Source: Mucilaginibacter terrae
GTDB lineage: Bacteria > Bacteroidota > Bacteroidia > Sphingobacteriales > Sphingobacteriaceae
Direction of reading: 5' to 3'
DNA: 64,000 bases
Assembly (NCBI RefSeq): GCF_031951985.1
Contig: NZ_JAVLVU010000001.1
Location: 2,108,001-2,172,000, forward strand
Shown here: positions 19,311 through 30,636 of the stretch, piece by piece
Layout: each line of letters starts with the position of its first letter
Numbering within the stretch: the first letter of the stretch is position 1
Made by a program: the position numbers and the translations under genes
Notes under the pieces: model-generated
Seen by the model: only the letters and a program-made list of their open reading frames with translations
Databases searched by the model: none
What the model was told of the DNA's origin: nothing

Positions 19311-20551
19311 TATCGTAACTTCAGCGTTATCACCGTTATAATGGCCAGCATAATACCTATGATCCAAAAACGGGTTACAATTTTGGCTTCGTGGAAACCT
19401 CGTTTCTGGTAGTGGTGGTGTAATGGTGCCATCAGGAAAATCCGGCGGCCTTCGCCAAAACGCTTTTTGGTGAATTTAAACCACCCCACCTGCATGAGTA
19501 CTGATGCGTTTTCTATTACGAAAACCCCACACAGTAAAGGCAGCATTAACTCTTTACGAATAAGCAGCGCAAACACTGCTATAATACCTCCTATTGCTAA
19601 ACTGCCGGTATCGCCCATAAATACCTGCGCCGGAAACGAGTTATACCATAAGAAACCTACACAGGCACCTACAAAAGCACCGGCAAAAATTACCAGTTCG
19701 CCCGAGTTGGGGAGGTACATGATGCTCAGGTAATCGGCAATTACCACGTTGCCCGATACATAGGCCAATACCGCCAACGTAACCCCTATAATGGCCGATG
19801 TACCCGTTGCCAAACCGTCAATTCCATCGGTTATATTGGCTCCGTTCGATATAAAGGTGATGATCATGATTACTGAGAACATGAACACCAGTAGTGTCCA
19901 GCGCTCGTAATCGCCACCCATAAATTTGAGCACCTTGCCGTAGTCAAACTCGTTGTTTTTATAAAAGGGCATGGTAGTCTTGGTCGACTTTACATCCTGC
20001 GTATAAACAGGCGTTCCGTTTTTAAGGTGATAGCTAACAGGGGCATCATACTTAACCGGAAGCTTAACTTCCTGGCGCATTTTAATGCCGGTGTTTGACC
20101 ACATAGTCCACCCGATGATGATAGATAAACCCACCTGGCCAACAATTTTAAAACGGCCAGCCAAGCCTTCTTTATTCTTTTTAAATACTTTGATGTAATC
20201 ATCCAAAAAGCCAATAGCACCCAGCCAAACGGTGGTTACCAACATCAGTATCACATAAACATTATCCAGCTTGGCAAACAACAGGGTTGGTACCAGTATG
20301 CCCAGCAATATGATAATACCGCCCATAGTTGGCGTGCCTGCTTTTTGCATTTGCCCTTCTAAACCGAGGTTACGAACGGTTTCGCCTACCTGTTTAAAGC
20401 GTAAATAATCAATTAACCTGCGGCCCCAAACCGTAGTTACCAGCAACGATACAATAACCGCCATAGCCATGCGGAACGTAAGGTACTGGAACACCCCCGC
20501 GCCGGGAATATTGTAGTTACGATCCAAGTATGTAAATAGGTAGTAGAGCAT
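19310..20551 (-). CDS. mraY: Phospho-MurNAc-pentapeptide transferase MraY
   Basis: It moves phospho-MurNAc-pentapeptide from UDP to undecaprenyl phosphate, making lipid I. The 413-aa polytopic protein has about ten membrane segments, the active-site motif FLDDYIKV near 127, [12 protein letters not shown] near 235, FMGDTGSLA near 305 and [11 protein letters not shown] near 370. It is longer than the E. coli enzyme because of a periplasmic loop at about 155-215, common in Bacteroidota. It follows murE across a gap with a family F repeat. Confidence 0.95.
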   Translation of the reverse strand: MLYYLFTYLDRNYNIPGAGVFQYLTFRMAMAVIVSLLVTTVWGRRLIDYLRFKQVGETVRNLGLEGQMQKAGTPTMGGIIILLGILVPTLLFAKLDNVYVILMLVTTVWLGAIGFLDDYIKVFKKNKEGLAGRFKIVGQVGLSIIIGWTMWSNTGIKMRQEVKLPVKYDAPVSYHLKNGTPVYTQDVKSTKTTMPFYKNNEFDYGKVLKFMGGDYERWTLLVFMFSVIMIITFISNGANITDGIDGLATGTSAIIGVTLAVLAYVSGNVVIADYLSIMYLPNSGELVIFAGAFVGACVGFLWYNSFPAQVFMGDTGSLAIGGIIAVFALLIRKELMLPLLCGVFVIENASVLMQVGWFKFTKKRFGEGRRIFLMAPLHHHYQKRGFHEAKIVTRFWIIGIMLAIITVITLKLR

Positions 20552-20555
20552 CGGC

Positions 20556-20600
20556 TTTTGTTTGGTTATTGGTTATTAGGTTACTGATTCTTGTATTTTA
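20556..20600. repeat. Family F word repeat before mraY
   Basis: Read with the gene it contains AGTAACCTAATAACCAATAA. Related copies lie just before ilvC (54296-54330) and before the GNAT gene (39318-39356), always in the sense direction and within about 20 bases of the start. Confidence 0.65.
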
Positions 20601-20607
20601 TTTAGTT

Positions 20608-22065
20608 CTATAGTTTCGCAAATGCGTTGAGTAATTCCTCTTTATCGTCGAAGTGGTTCTTCACTCCATTTATTTCCTGATATTTTTCGTGGCCTTTGCC
20701 GGCTAACACAATAATATCTCCTGGTTGGGCTAAGTGGACTGCTGTTTTAATTGCTTCGCGCCTATCAACTATGCTGATGGTTTTGCGTTGGTTACTTGGG
20801 TCAACGCCTGCTTCCATATCTTTTATGATCTGCGCCGGATCTTCCGTACGCGGATTATCAGAGGTGAGGATCACCTTGTCGCTCCAATCGCAGGCTGTTT
20901 TGGACATTACCGGGCGTTTGGTTTTATCACGGTCGCCGCCGCAGCCTATTACGGTTATTACCTTTTCGGTGCCTTTGCGTATATCGTGCACGGTACTTAG
21001 CACATTTTGCACGGCATCGGGCGTGTGGGCGTAATCAACAATTCCTATTACTTTGTTAGGGGCAATGCTGTAATCAAACCGGCCTTCGGCCCCCGATAGC
21101 TTGCTCAGGCTGGTTAAAACAGCACCTTTTTCCTGACCTAACAGCACAGCCGATGCGTAAACGGCAAGCAGGTTGTAAGCGTTAAAGCTGCCTACCATTT
21201 TAAACCAAACCTCATCGCCATCAACATTGAGCAGCAAGCCTCCAAACTGATTTTCCAGGACCTTTACCTTAAAATCGGCCATGTTTTTAAGACCGTAAGT
21301 TTTTTTGTTGGCTTTGGTATTTTGCAGCATTACGTTACCATTACGGTCGTCAACGTTGGTCAAGGCAAAGGCACCTTTTGGTAAAGCGTCAAAAAAGCCT
21401 TTCTTGGCTTTCAGGTATGCATCAAAAGTTTTATGGTAATCGAGATGGTCGTGCGTAAGGTTAGAGAAAATGCCACCTGCAAACGTTAAACCATCAATAC
21501 GGTGCTGGGCTACAGCATGCGAGCTTACCTCCATAAAACAGTAATCACAGCCCTGGGCAACCATGTCATCCAGCAGTGCATTCAACGCAACCGGGTCGGG
21601 GGTGGTATGGGTTGATGGGATTACCTTGCCATTGATTTGATTTTCAACTGTTGACAGCAGTCCGCATTTGTAACCTAAATCGCGGAAGAGCTGGTATAAT
21701 AATGTGGCCGTAGTGGTTTTACCGTTGGTACCGGTTACGCCAACCAGCTTTAATTTGCTTGAAGGACTATCATAAAAGTTAGATGCCAGTAAACCCAAAG
21801 CCGCAGCTGAGTTTTGCACCATTAAAAAATCAACCTCACCTGCTGTATGGCCGGGTAATTCTTCACATACAATGGCAACAGCACCATCTTTAATGGCTTG
21901 CGCTATATAATTATGCCCATCAACATGCGTACCTCGAACGGCCACAAACAGCGAACCCGGCACAACCTTACGCGAATCAAAAACCACGGCAGTGATCTCC
22001 ACATCGGCACTGCCCTGAAGTTCGGTAAAGGCAAGGCCTTGTATGATGTCGCTTAAATATCTCAT
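20608..22065 (-). CDS. murE: UDP-MurNAc-tripeptide synthetase MurE (meso-DAP type)
   Basis: It adds the third residue of the wall peptide. The 485-aa ligase has GVTGTNGKTTTATL near 110 and the motif DNPRTEDP near 405, which marks meso-diaminopimelate-adding enzymes rather than the lysine type. The start overlaps the ftsI stop by four bases. With dapA nearby, this supports meso-DAP peptidoglycan. No murF follows; that gene must lie elsewhere. Confidence 0.95.
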   Translation of the reverse strand: MRYLSDIIQGLAFTELQGSADVEITAVVFDSRKVVPGSLFVAVRGTHVDGHNYIAQAIKDGAVAIVCEELPGHTAGEVDFLMVQNSAAALGLLASNFYDSPSSKLKLVGVTGTNGKTTTATLLYQLFRDLGYKCGLLSTVENQINGKVIPSTHTTPDPVALNALLDDMVAQGCDYCFMEVSSHAVAQHRIDGLTFAGGIFSNLTHDHLDYHKTFDAYLKAKKGFFDALPKGAFALTNVDDRNGNVMLQNTKANKKTYGLKNMADFKVKVLENQFGGLLLNVDGDEVWFKMVGSFNAYNLLAVYASAVLLGQEKGAVLTSLSKLSGAEGRFDYSIAPNKVIGIVDYAHTPDAVQNVLSTVHDIRKGTEKVITVIGCGGDRDKTKRPVMSKTACDWSDKVILTSDNPRTEDPAQIIKDMEAGVDPSNQRKTISIVDRREAIKTAVHLAQPGDIIVLAGKGHEKYQEINGVKNHFDDKEELLNAFAKL

Positions 22066-24155
22066 TGTAATTCAATGGTTATGCGTGAACCCTTGGGAAT
22101 AATACTGCCACCCGTTACCGATTGGTGTGCTACTACCCCACTACCTCTTACCGTTGCTTTATACCCGGCATTACCCAATGCGTATAAGGCATCGCTTAAA
22201 CCCATTCCGGTTACTTCGGGCACTTTACCACGTTTGTATTTTAATTCCTGCGGAGCCAGGCCATTGCTGGTATCAACCGAGCGCGTGGTGTTTGAAGCAT
22301 AAAGCGGTTTTACTCCCAGTTTGCTGTACACCTGTTGCAAAGCTGCTATGTTGCCTGTTTTTACCTCAGGCAACTGTGTATTACCTACAAAGTGCGTAAC
22401 CGGACTTTGGTTCATTTCCAAGTCGCTCGAGTATACTTTATCAGCAATTTCCCTGAAAACCGGCCCGGCAACCAATGCACCGTAATAGCCATTCTTAGGG
22501 TCGTTTATTACCACAATGAGCGAGTACTTAGGCTTATCGGCCGGAAAATATCCAGCAAAAGATGCCTGGTACTGACGTTTACCTTTGTAACCCTTGTTAG
22601 CATCGGCAACCTGGGCTGTGCCCGATTTACCGGCAACTTTGTATAACGGATTGTAGATAATATTTTTACCCGTACCCTCGGTAATTACCCCTTCCATCAT
22701 CTCCTGCATCTTTTTCAGGGTTTTGTCGGAGCATATTTTTTCGTTTACCACCCTTGCCGAAAACTGCTCAACCGGGTTGCCCAGGCGGCGTATTTCTTTT
22801 ACAAAAATTGGCGCTACATATTTGCCGTTATTAGCTATAGCATTATAAAACGATAGCATTTTAAGCGGTGTAAGCTGCATCTCGTAACCGTAAGCCATTT
22901 GCGGCAGAGACATGTTTTTGTTCCAGCTTTTATTTTTAGGGTTTTTTACCACAGGCTGCGCTTCGCCGGGTATTTGCAAAACGAGTTTTTCGTTTAACTT
23001 CCAGTCATACAGGTGATCGGTAAACTTCGATTGATTTTGCTTGTAATATTTATCAACTAAATAGGCAACCGCGGCGTTTGATGACTCTTCAAACGCCTTT
23101 TTTACGGTCACCACTCCAATACTTCCGTGCGAATCTTTGATGGTATGCCCTTTTATGGGGTAAGTACCTGTACCTACCAGGGTATTTGTATCAATATATT
23201 TATCCTCTAACAATGCCATGTACGACACTATTTTAAAGGTAGAACCGGGGTCTTGATTACCGGCTATAGCATAATTAAACTTCTCTTTGTATTCTCCATC
23301 GCCAACTTTGCTGTAATTAGCTACGGCGCGTATTTCTCCGGTTTCAACGCTCATTAAAATTGCAGCACCATGGTCGGCATTGCTTTTAATAAGCTGTTTT
23401 AACAACGCATTTTGCACTACGTCCTGGTAGTTTACATCAATGGTTGATATAATATCAGCACCCTCTTTTGGAGCAATTTCATTATCAGGGTTAACCGGCA
23501 TCCAAACACTGCCTGCAATACGCTGCATTAAACGCTTGCCACTTTCGCCCTCAATATAATCGGCGTATGCACCCTCTAAACCTACCGGGTTTTTAACGTT
23601 TTCGTTTTTATAACCAATGGTACGTGCAGCCAGCGAACGGAATGGCAAAATGCGTTTGTTTTGCTGAACAATAATTAACCCACCCTTATAGCGTCCCAAA
23701 TTAAAAATCGGAAACTTCCGTATTTTCTTCAAGTCCTGGTATGATACCCTGCGGCGAATTAACTGGTAACGGCGTTTCTCGCGCCGCGCCTCACGCAAAG
23801 CTCTCGAGTAGTCGGTAGCTGATCTATCGCCAAAGAAAGCCGACATTTTGAAAGCCAGCGAATCTACCTTATCGTAAAATACCTTATCATCTTCAATACC
23901 CCCGGCCAGCATATCCATGTGCAGTTCATACTCTGGTACCGAAGTAGCCAGCAAGCTACCATCAACGGCAAAAATATTACCACGGGCGGCATCCACATTT
24001 ACATACTGTACCGACAAGCTATCGGCCATGGCACGCCATTTTTTTCCCTGCGCAAATTGTAAATGACACAGCTTAAAAAACACAGCACCGGCCAGCACCA
24101 CAATTAGCCCAAAGGCCAGGTACACCCGCAATAATATGTTAGTCCTGATGTTCAT
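22062..24155 (-). CDS. ftsI: Septal transpeptidase FtsI (PBP3) with C-terminal PASTA domain
   Basis: This membrane-anchored class B penicillin-binding protein cross-links septal wall. The 697-aa protein has one membrane segment (about 9-29), a dimerisation/pedestal region, then the transpeptidase domain with the catalytic serine in STFK (near 307), SSN near 358 and KSGTAQ near 512. A PASTA domain (about 635-697, VPEVTGMGLSDAL) ends the protein, as in SpoVD-type enzymes. Four-base overlaps on both sides with ftsL and murE show tight translational coupling. Confidence 0.93.
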   Translation of the reverse strand: MNIRTNILLRVYLAFGLIVVLAGAVFFKLCHLQFAQGKKWRAMADSLSVQYVNVDAARGNIFAVDGSLLATSVPEYELHMDMLAGGIEDDKVFYDKVDSLAFKMSAFFGDRSATDYSRALREARREKRRYQLIRRRVSYQDLKKIRKFPIFNLGRYKGGLIIVQQNKRILPFRSLAARTIGYKNENVKNPVGLEGAYADYIEGESGKRLMQRIAGSVWMPVNPDNEIAPKEGADIISTIDVNYQDVVQNALLKQLIKSNADHGAAILMSVETGEIRAVANYSKVGDGEYKEKFNYAIAGNQDPGSTFKIVSYMALLEDKYIDTNTLVGTGTYPIKGHTIKDSHGSIGVVTVKKAFEESSNAAVAYLVDKYYKQNQSKFTDHLYDWKLNEKLVLQIPGEAQPVVKNPKNKSWNKNMSLPQMAYGYEMQLTPLKMLSFYNAIANNGKYVAPIFVKEIRRLGNPVEQFSARVVNEKICSDKTLKKMQEMMEGVITEGTGKNIIYNPLYKVAGKSGTAQVADANKGYKGKRQYQASFAGYFPADKPKYSLIVVINDPKNGYYGALVAGPVFREIADKVYSSDLEMNQSPVTHFVGNTQLPEVKTGNIAALQQVYSKLGVKPLYASNTTRSVDTSNGLAPQELKYKRGKVPEVTGMGLSDALYALGNAGYKATVRGSGVVAHQSVTGGSIIPKGSRITIELQ

Positions 24156-24559
24156 TTTTTAACCTCCGTATTATCGGTTAGTTTTTGTGGCGGCTCTACC
24201 GCTTCTCTTATGCCTAAAGTATCAACACGTTTAGCCACTTCGGTTAACGTGCTACGGTAAGCCATATCAGCCTTGGTGGTTTTATAGTCCCAGCTTAGCT
24301 CTTTTACCTCTTTGCTTAGTTTATCAATATCGCGTATGTTGTTTTCGGCAAACTGGCGGTTAGCTATGTAAACCATTCCCAAAAAAGCCAAAAAGAACAC
24401 AAAAGGGAGCGCATGCGTAACATCCTCGGTAGATATTACACCCTTACTGATCAGGTTAGTGAAAAAGTTCTCCGGATTTTCTTTTACCGGGGCCTCTTTT
24501 ACCACTATCTCCTTTTCTATCTCTTCTTCCTGAATTTCTGTACGTAAACGGTTACTCAT
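24152..24559 (-). CDS. ftsL: FtsL-like bitopic division protein
   Basis: A 135-aa protein with a charged cytosolic N-terminus (many Glu and Lys), one membrane segment (about 50-67, FVFFLAFLGMVYIA) and a periplasmic helical stretch that could form a coiled coil. This is the FtsL layout, and the position between rsmH and ftsI is diagnostic. FtsL links FtsQ and the FtsW-FtsI pair. Sequence conservation is low, so the call depends on position and topology. It overlaps both neighbours by four bases. Confidence 0.85.
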   Translation of the reverse strand: MSNRLRTEIQEEEIEKEIVVKEAPVKENPENFFTNLISKGVISTEDVTHALPFVFFLAFLGMVYIANRQFAENNIRDIDKLSKEVKELSWDYKTTKADMAYRSTLTEVAKRVDTLGIREAVEPPQKLTDNTEVKK

Positions 24560-25458
24560 TTTTTTACAGCTATTCTTAATTTGGCACTGCGCGCCCTGTT
24601 ATTTTCCTTTATCTCGTCTTCGGTAGCGGTAATTGCGCCGCGACTTACAGCCACCAGCGGTTTTTGGTCGTTACCGTAAAAATCCTTCTCTACCTCGCCA
24701 CTAAACTTGCCTTTGGCGATGAAATTTTTAACCAGCCGGTCTTCCAGCGAGTGGTACGACATTACTACCAACCTACCCCCTGTTCCTAAAACTTCGGCAG
24801 CTTGCTGCAGGAAATCCTTCAACACCTCCAGCTCCTGGTTAACCTCAATACGCAAAGCCTGAAAAACCTGCGCCAGGTACTTATGCTCTTTACCGCGGGG
24901 AATTAAGCCAGAGATAGCATTTTTTAAATCGGACACAGTATTCAGCGGGCCATTCAACCTGCCGGTTACTATAGTTTTAGCCAGCGATTTAGCGTTTTGA
25001 ATTTCGCCGTAAATGCCAAAAATGCGGTGCAACTCAGCCTCGCCATATGTATTTACCACCTGCTTAGCCGTTAATTCCGACTGCTGGTTCATGCGCATAT
25101 CCAACTCCGCATCAAAACGGATAGAAAAACCACGCTCTGCCTCATCAAACTGGTGTGACGATACGCCCAGATCGGCCAGTATACCATCAACCGGGATTGC
25201 CCCGTGTAAACGGCAAAAGTTTTTGAGGTAACGGAAGTTTTGATCAACAAACTCAAAGCGTTTGTCCTCAATTTTATTCCGCTGCGCATCAGCATCCTGG
25301 TCAAAGGCAATCAAACGACCATTTTCACCTAAATGCTTCATGATCTCGCGCGAGTGACCGCCACCGCCAAAGGTTACATCTACATAAGTACCATCGGGCT
25401 TAATATTTAAAGCCTCTATACACTCCTGCAGCATAACCGGGTTATGATACTCAGTCAT
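24556..25458 (-). CDS. rsmH: 16S rRNA m4C1402 methyltransferase RsmH (MraW)
   Basis: It methylates the N4 position of C1402 in 16S rRNA using S-adenosylmethionine. The 300-aa protein begins with HNPVMLQECI and shows the SAM motif DVTFGGGGHS near 27, DLGVSSHQFD near 96 and VMSYHSLEDR near 230, all typical. It overlaps mraZ by eight bases and ftsL by four. Confidence 0.95.
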   Translation of the reverse strand: MTEYHNPVMLQECIEALNIKPDGTYVDVTFGGGGHSREIMKHLGENGRLIAFDQDADAQRNKIEDKRFEFVDQNFRYLKNFCRLHGAIPVDGILADLGVSSHQFDEAERGFSIRFDAELDMRMNQQSELTAKQVVNTYGEAELHRIFGIYGEIQNAKSLAKTIVTGRLNGPLNTVSDLKNAISGLIPRGKEHKYLAQVFQALRIEVNQELEVLKDFLQQAAEVLGTGGRLVVMSYHSLEDRLVKNFIAKGKFSGEVEKDFYGNDQKPLVAVSRGAITATEDEIKENNRARSAKLRIAVKK

Positions 25459-25915
25459 CGCTCCTCCTTCCTAAACCACCCATCACCTCTTCGGCCAGGT
25501 TGGCAAAGTTTTCGGGAGCGCTATCCATCTGCTCATCGTAAGCAGATTGATCCCAAACCTCTATTTTATTAAACTGACAAGACAGCACCACTTCGGTACC
25601 AATGCCCGCATACTCAGTTAAAGCCTTGGGCAATAACACCCTTCCCGATGCATCAAGCGACAGTTCAGTAGCTCCGCGAGTGAAATAGCGGATAAACTCG
25701 CGTGTTTTCTTCTCGTACTGATTTAGCTTACTCAGATCCTCAACTATCTTATCCCACTCCTTACGAGTATAGATTACCAGGTGCTTTTCAAAGCCACGGT
25801 TGATCACAAGGCCCTCTTTTTCAGCTTCTGGAAGCTGTTTTTTGAGGCCCGCCGGGATCATCATCCGCCCTTTGGCATCCAGTTTACAATCAAATTCTCC
25901 TAAGAAATGAGACAT
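25451..25915 (-). CDS. mraZ: Transcriptional regulator MraZ
   Basis: This AbrB-fold DNA-binding protein represses the dcw operon in studied bacteria. The 154-aa protein starts MSHFLGEFDCKLDAKGRMMIPAGLKKQ if the ATG at 25915 is used; a longer frame from 25975 translates the operator region and is unlikely. Two DAKGR/DASGR-type motifs (near 14 and 85) mark the two halves of the fold. It is first in the operon, directly behind repeated GTGGG boxes, so it most likely represses itself. Confidence 0.93.
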   Translation of the reverse strand: MSHFLGEFDCKLDAKGRMMIPAGLKKQLPEAEKEGLVINRGFEKHLVIYTRKEWDKIVEDLSKLNQYEKKTREFIRYFTRGATELSLDASGRVLLPKALTEYAGIGTEVVLSCQFNKIEVWDQSAYDEQMDSAPENFANLAEEVMGGLGRRSDD

Positions 25916-25960
25916 ACGGGGTCTTATCCTAATTTTGTGATGTAAAAGTAACACAGAATT

Positions 25961-25986
25961 TCCACTTCCTCCCACTTTCTCCCACT
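25961..25986 (-). promoter_or_regulatory. MraZ operator: three GTGG(G/A) boxes at 10-bp spacing
   Basis: On the minus strand AGTGGG, AGTGGG and AGTGGA lie exactly 10 bases apart, 46-71 bases upstream of the mraZ ATG. In E. coli and Mycoplasma MraZ binds tandem TGGG-N5 boxes of this kind. The third box, nearest the gene, is degenerate. Confidence 0.8.
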
Positions 25987-26204
25987 AAAAAGTTTTCAAC
26001 ACCTACTATTGATAAATTTTGCCCCACAAGTCAAAACAATTGGTTCCAAAAACTGGTTATAGCTCTTCTGCACTCTTCGCTCAAACATGAATATGTTGCC
26101 ATATTTCATTAAAAAGCCACCACTTTTTACCACCACGCTCCCATTTTGCCTTTAGCCTGAAAGTTTTTTGCTACTTTGGCAATCTATCTGACTCTATAAA
26201 AGCA

Positions 26205-27254
26205 TTGAAACCACACTATCCCATTCTTGACGGATTACGCGGAACGGCTGCCATTATGGTGGTGATATTCCATTTGTATGAGGCCCTTTATATAGACTAT
26301 TCCATTCACCCTATACACCATGGCTATCTGGCGGTCGACTTCTTTTTTATGCTTTCGGGGTTTGTAATAGGCTATGCTTATGACGACCGCTGGGGTAAAA
26401 TGACAACCTGGCATTTTTTTAAGGCACGATTAATACGCCTGCACCCTATGGTGATATTCAGTACCATTTTGGGAGCAATTTGCTTTTGGTTCGACCCTTA
26501 CATTGAGGCCAAATACCACATCGACTTTTTAAAACTTATTGGCATTACCCTTATCGGCATCACCCTGCTACCCACACCAGATGTACGCGGCTGGGATGAA
26601 ACCCACTCGCTCAACGGGCCGCTGTGGTCATTATTACAGGAATATATTGCCAATATACTTTACGTATTTATTGGCAGGTACTTGGGCAAAATGGCTTTAT
26701 GGATAGTAGTTATTGCAACTTCCGTATGGCTGGCTTATGCTGCCAATATGCTTGGCAGCGTTGCCAGCGGCTGGGCGTATGGTAACTTTTGGATGGGATT
26801 GACCCGCATGGCATTCCCATTCTTTGCAGGCTTGCTACTGTTTAGGGCAGGAAAGTTGATAAGCATCCCGAAGGCTTACCTATTATGCTCGTTAGCTTTA
26901 GTTGTTATATTCATGCTACCTTACTTTAAGTACAATGGCTTGTTTGAGGCGGCTTGTATCATATTCATTTTCCCGCTTATTATAGCGGCCGGTGCCGGGA
27001 GCAGCCTTGATAGCAAATGGGCTAAGTTGTGTAAGTTTTCTGGCGATATTTCATACCCGCTTTATATTATCCACTATCCGGGTGTATACTACTTTTTGTA
27101 TTGGATAAATGCCACCAAGCCATCACCTACCAAAATGCTGACCGTTGGTATTGGCTTATTTATCCTATTTATAACAGTAGCCTACGCAGCACTTAAACTT
27201 TATGATGAACCGGTACGCAACTGGCTGAAACAAAAATTTTTAAGAAAAGCATAA
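26205..27254 (+). CDS. Acyltransferase 3 family membrane protein (OafA/YrhL-like)
   Basis: A 349-aa polytopic protein that probably transfers acyl groups to a surface sugar. It starts with the family motif LDGLRGTAAIMVVIFH, carrying the catalytic histidine, and has HGYLAVDFFFMLSGFV and a RLIRLHP motif after it; about ten membrane segments follow. The best start is a TTG at 26205, giving MKPHYPILDGLRG; no ATG lies close by. It is divergent from mraZ and ends before a shared terminator. The substrate is unknown. Confidence 0.8.
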   Translation: MKPHYPILDGLRGTAAIMVVIFHLYEALYIDYSIHPIHHGYLAVDFFFMLSGFVIGYAYDDRWGKMTTWHFFKARLIRLHPMVIFSTILGAICFWFDPYIEAKYHIDFLKLIGITLIGITLLPTPDVRGWDETHSLNGPLWSLLQEYIANILYVFIGRYLGKMALWIVVIATSVWLAYAANMLGSVASGWAYGNFWMGLTRMAFPFFAGLLLFRAGKLISIPKAYLLCSLALVVIFMLPYFKYNGLFEAACIIFIFPLIIAAGAGSSLDSKWAKLCKFSGDISYPLYIIHYPGVYYFLYWINATKPSPTKMLTVGIGLFILFITVAYAALKLYDEPVRNWLKQKFLRKA

Positions 27255-27260
27255 ACAAGA

Positions 27261-27288
27261 AACGCCCGACTAAACAGCCGGGCGTTAT
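27261..27288. terminator. Bidirectional terminator between acyltransferase and atpC
   Basis: AACGCCCG (27261-27268) pairs with CGGGCGTT (27279-27286). It lies seven bases after one stop and 24 bases beyond the atpC stop on the other strand. Confidence 0.75.
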
Positions 27289-27311
27289 ACTTTATAAGAT
27301 GTAAATAAATA

Positions 27312-27569
27312 TTAACGGTGGGTAATGCCTTCGGCCAATACCATCACCTTGTTATTATTTACTTCAACCACACCGCCTTTAATGCGGAATACGTCTTCCT
27401 TACCATCTTTACCACCACCACGAACAACGAGTTTACCGTCTTCAAGAGTAGAGATGATGGGTGCGTGGTTGTTCAAAATCTCGAATGATCCCATAGTACC
27501 CGGAACGGTTACTGAAGTAACTTCGCCCTCGAATACTTTTTTATCAGGAGTAAGAATTTCTAAAGTCAT
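27312..27569 (-). CDS. atpC: ATP synthase epsilon subunit (short form)
   Basis: Part of the F1 central stalk, joining gamma to the rotor ring. The 85-aa protein has the beta-sandwich domain only (MTLEILTPDKKVFEGEV, then NHAPIISTL) and lacks the C-terminal helical hairpin found in the 130-140 aa form. Short epsilon subunits are usual in Bacteroidota. It follows atpD after an 85-base gap that holds a family D repeat. The remaining F-ATPase genes are not here. Confidence 0.92.
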   Translation of the reverse strand: MTLEILTPDKKVFEGEVTSVTVPGTMGSFEILNNHAPIISTLEDGKLVVRGGGKDGKEDVFRIKGGVVEVNNNKVMVLAEGITHR

Positions 27570-27572
27570 ATT

Positions 27573-27652
27573 TGTTGTCAGTTGTGGGTTGTGAGTTGTG
27601 AGCCAATCAGGATGCGCTTATCGCACAACCCTCAACACACAACACACAACAA
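27573..27652. repeat. Family D word repeat between atpD and atpC
   Basis: Left words GTTGTGGGTTGTGAGTTGTG face right words CACAACCCTCAACACACAAC, forming an imperfect palindrome. A related copy lies before leuA (60209-60304). Confidence 0.7.
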
Positions 27653-27654
27653 CT

Positions 27655-29178
<1,524 letters not shown>

Positions 29179-29377
29179 TTAAAAACTGATAATGAAACAG
29201 GGCTTTGTAACAAACACATGACACTATTTCGGAGCGCAAAGTTAAGGTTTATAATGATTTTTTAACTACTTATATGAAAGAATTTTAGCAAAACTTTGCA
29301 CACCCCGGGTTGGTTAATTTATTTAACTTAGTGGCCTTTTTATTTATACTACATTTTTATAGAACCAATTTCAAATT

Positions 29378-30601
29378 ATGAAGAAACTTTTACTGCTTTT
29401 ACTTGGCTTAGCGCCAGCTATGTCATTTGCGCAAGGTTTTCAGGTTAACCTGGAAGGCCAGAAGCAAATTGGCATGGGCCATACGGGTACGGCCTTATTG
29501 TTAGACGGCTCCTCGGTATTTTTCAACCCCGGCGCCGTAGCCAATTTATCACAAAACTATGTACAGGCGGGTGTGAGTCCGTTAATGTTTAAATCGGCCT
29601 TTGTTCCAACAGGGTCAAACGTGCAATATAACACGGCCGATAAAGTTGCTCCTCCTTTTAACGCCTACGCCGTGTGGGGACCAAAAGCAGCCCGCTGGAA
29701 AGTAGGCTTGGGCATTTACACACCATTTGGTGGCTTAACCGACTGGGGCAACAACTGGGCAGGCAAATACACTTTAACGTCGCTCGATCTAAAAACCATA
29801 TTCTTTCAGCCAACCTTCAGTATCAAACTAACCGATATGATTAGCGTAGGCGCAGGCTTTGTATATAACCACGGCAGTGTAAATCTTAAGCGCGCCATTC
29901 CGCTGGCCGATGCTAACAGTCCGCAGGGCGAAGCAGAATTAAAAGGCGGCGGTAACGGTTTTGGCTTTAACGCCGGTGTATTTATTGATACCAAAACAGG
30001 TTTAACCATCGGAGTTACCCACCGCTCAAAAGTAAACACCAAGCTGAATGATGGTACAGCATATTTCAGGGTGCCGCAAAATGTACAGGCCAGCTTCCCA
30101 AGTCCTAATGCGTTTAGTGCCGAGCTACCTTTGGCCGCTACTACCTCGCTGGGTTTAGGCTATACATTAAACAGCAAATGGCTGCTGGCATTTGATGCCA
30201 ACTATGTACACTTTAACTCGTACAAACAACTGGCGTTTGATTACGCCCAAAACACACCCGCTTTGCAGGATACACGTTCGCCCCGTAATTATACCAACGC
30301 GGTTAGTTTACGTGTGGGTGCGCAGTACAAAGCTGCCGAAAAATTAATGCTGCGTGCAGGCGGTGGCTACGCTTCAACGCCGGTTAAAGATGGCTACGTA
30401 ACACCCGAAGTACCCGATGCCAACCGCCAGTTTTACACCGTTGGTTTAAGCTACCTGCCCAACAAGCATTTTGATCTGGATTTAAGCTTTGAGTACGAGC
30501 ACTTAGGAAGCCGCACCCAAACCAATATTGAAACACAATTATCAGGAACGTTTAAAAGCAATGTTTATATACCGGGCATAGCACTGGTTTATCATTGGTA
30601 A
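29378..30601 (+). CDS. OmpP1/FadL/TodX family outer-membrane channel
   Basis: A 407-aa outer-membrane barrel likely to pass hydrophobic molecules such as fatty acids. It has a signal peptide (about 1-18, cut after SFAQ), and the mature N-terminus begins with the family-like GFQVNLEGQKQIGMGHTGTA. The NPGAVA motif typical of FadL lies near 50. The C-terminus ends with an aromatic residue. The next gene, an SGNH-hydrolase lipoprotein, starts 35 bases later, so the two probably form a unit; this hints at lipid or ester uptake and cleavage. Confidence 0.85.
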   Translation: MKKLLLLLLGLAPAMSFAQGFQVNLEGQKQIGMGHTGTALLLDGSSVFFNPGAVANLSQNYVQAGVSPLMFKSAFVPTGSNVQYNTADKVAPPFNAYAVWGPKAARWKVGLGIYTPFGGLTDWGNNWAGKYTLTSLDLKTIFFQPTFSIKLTDMISVGAGFVYNHGSVNLKRAIPLADANSPQGEAELKGGGNGFGFNAGVFIDTKTGLTIGVTHRSKVNTKLNDGTAYFRVPQNVQASFPSPNAFSAELPLAATTSLGLGYTLNSKWLLAFDANYVHFNSYKQLAFDYAQNTPALQDTRSPRNYTNAVSLRVGAQYKAAEKLMLRAGGGYASTPVKDGYVTPEVPDANRQFYTVGLSYLPNKHFDLDLSFEYEHLGSRTQTNIETQLSGTFKSNVYIPGIALVYHW

Positions 30602-30605
30602 AGCG

Positions 30606-30626
30606 AAGCCCCCAAAGGGGAGTATT
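30606..30626. repeat. Short family C-like hairpin between porin and SGNH genes
   Basis: GCCCCCAAAGGGG forms a compact C/G hairpin in the 35-base gap, 11 bases before the ATG at 30637. Confidence 0.4.
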
Positions 30627-30636
30627 AACTATAAAG

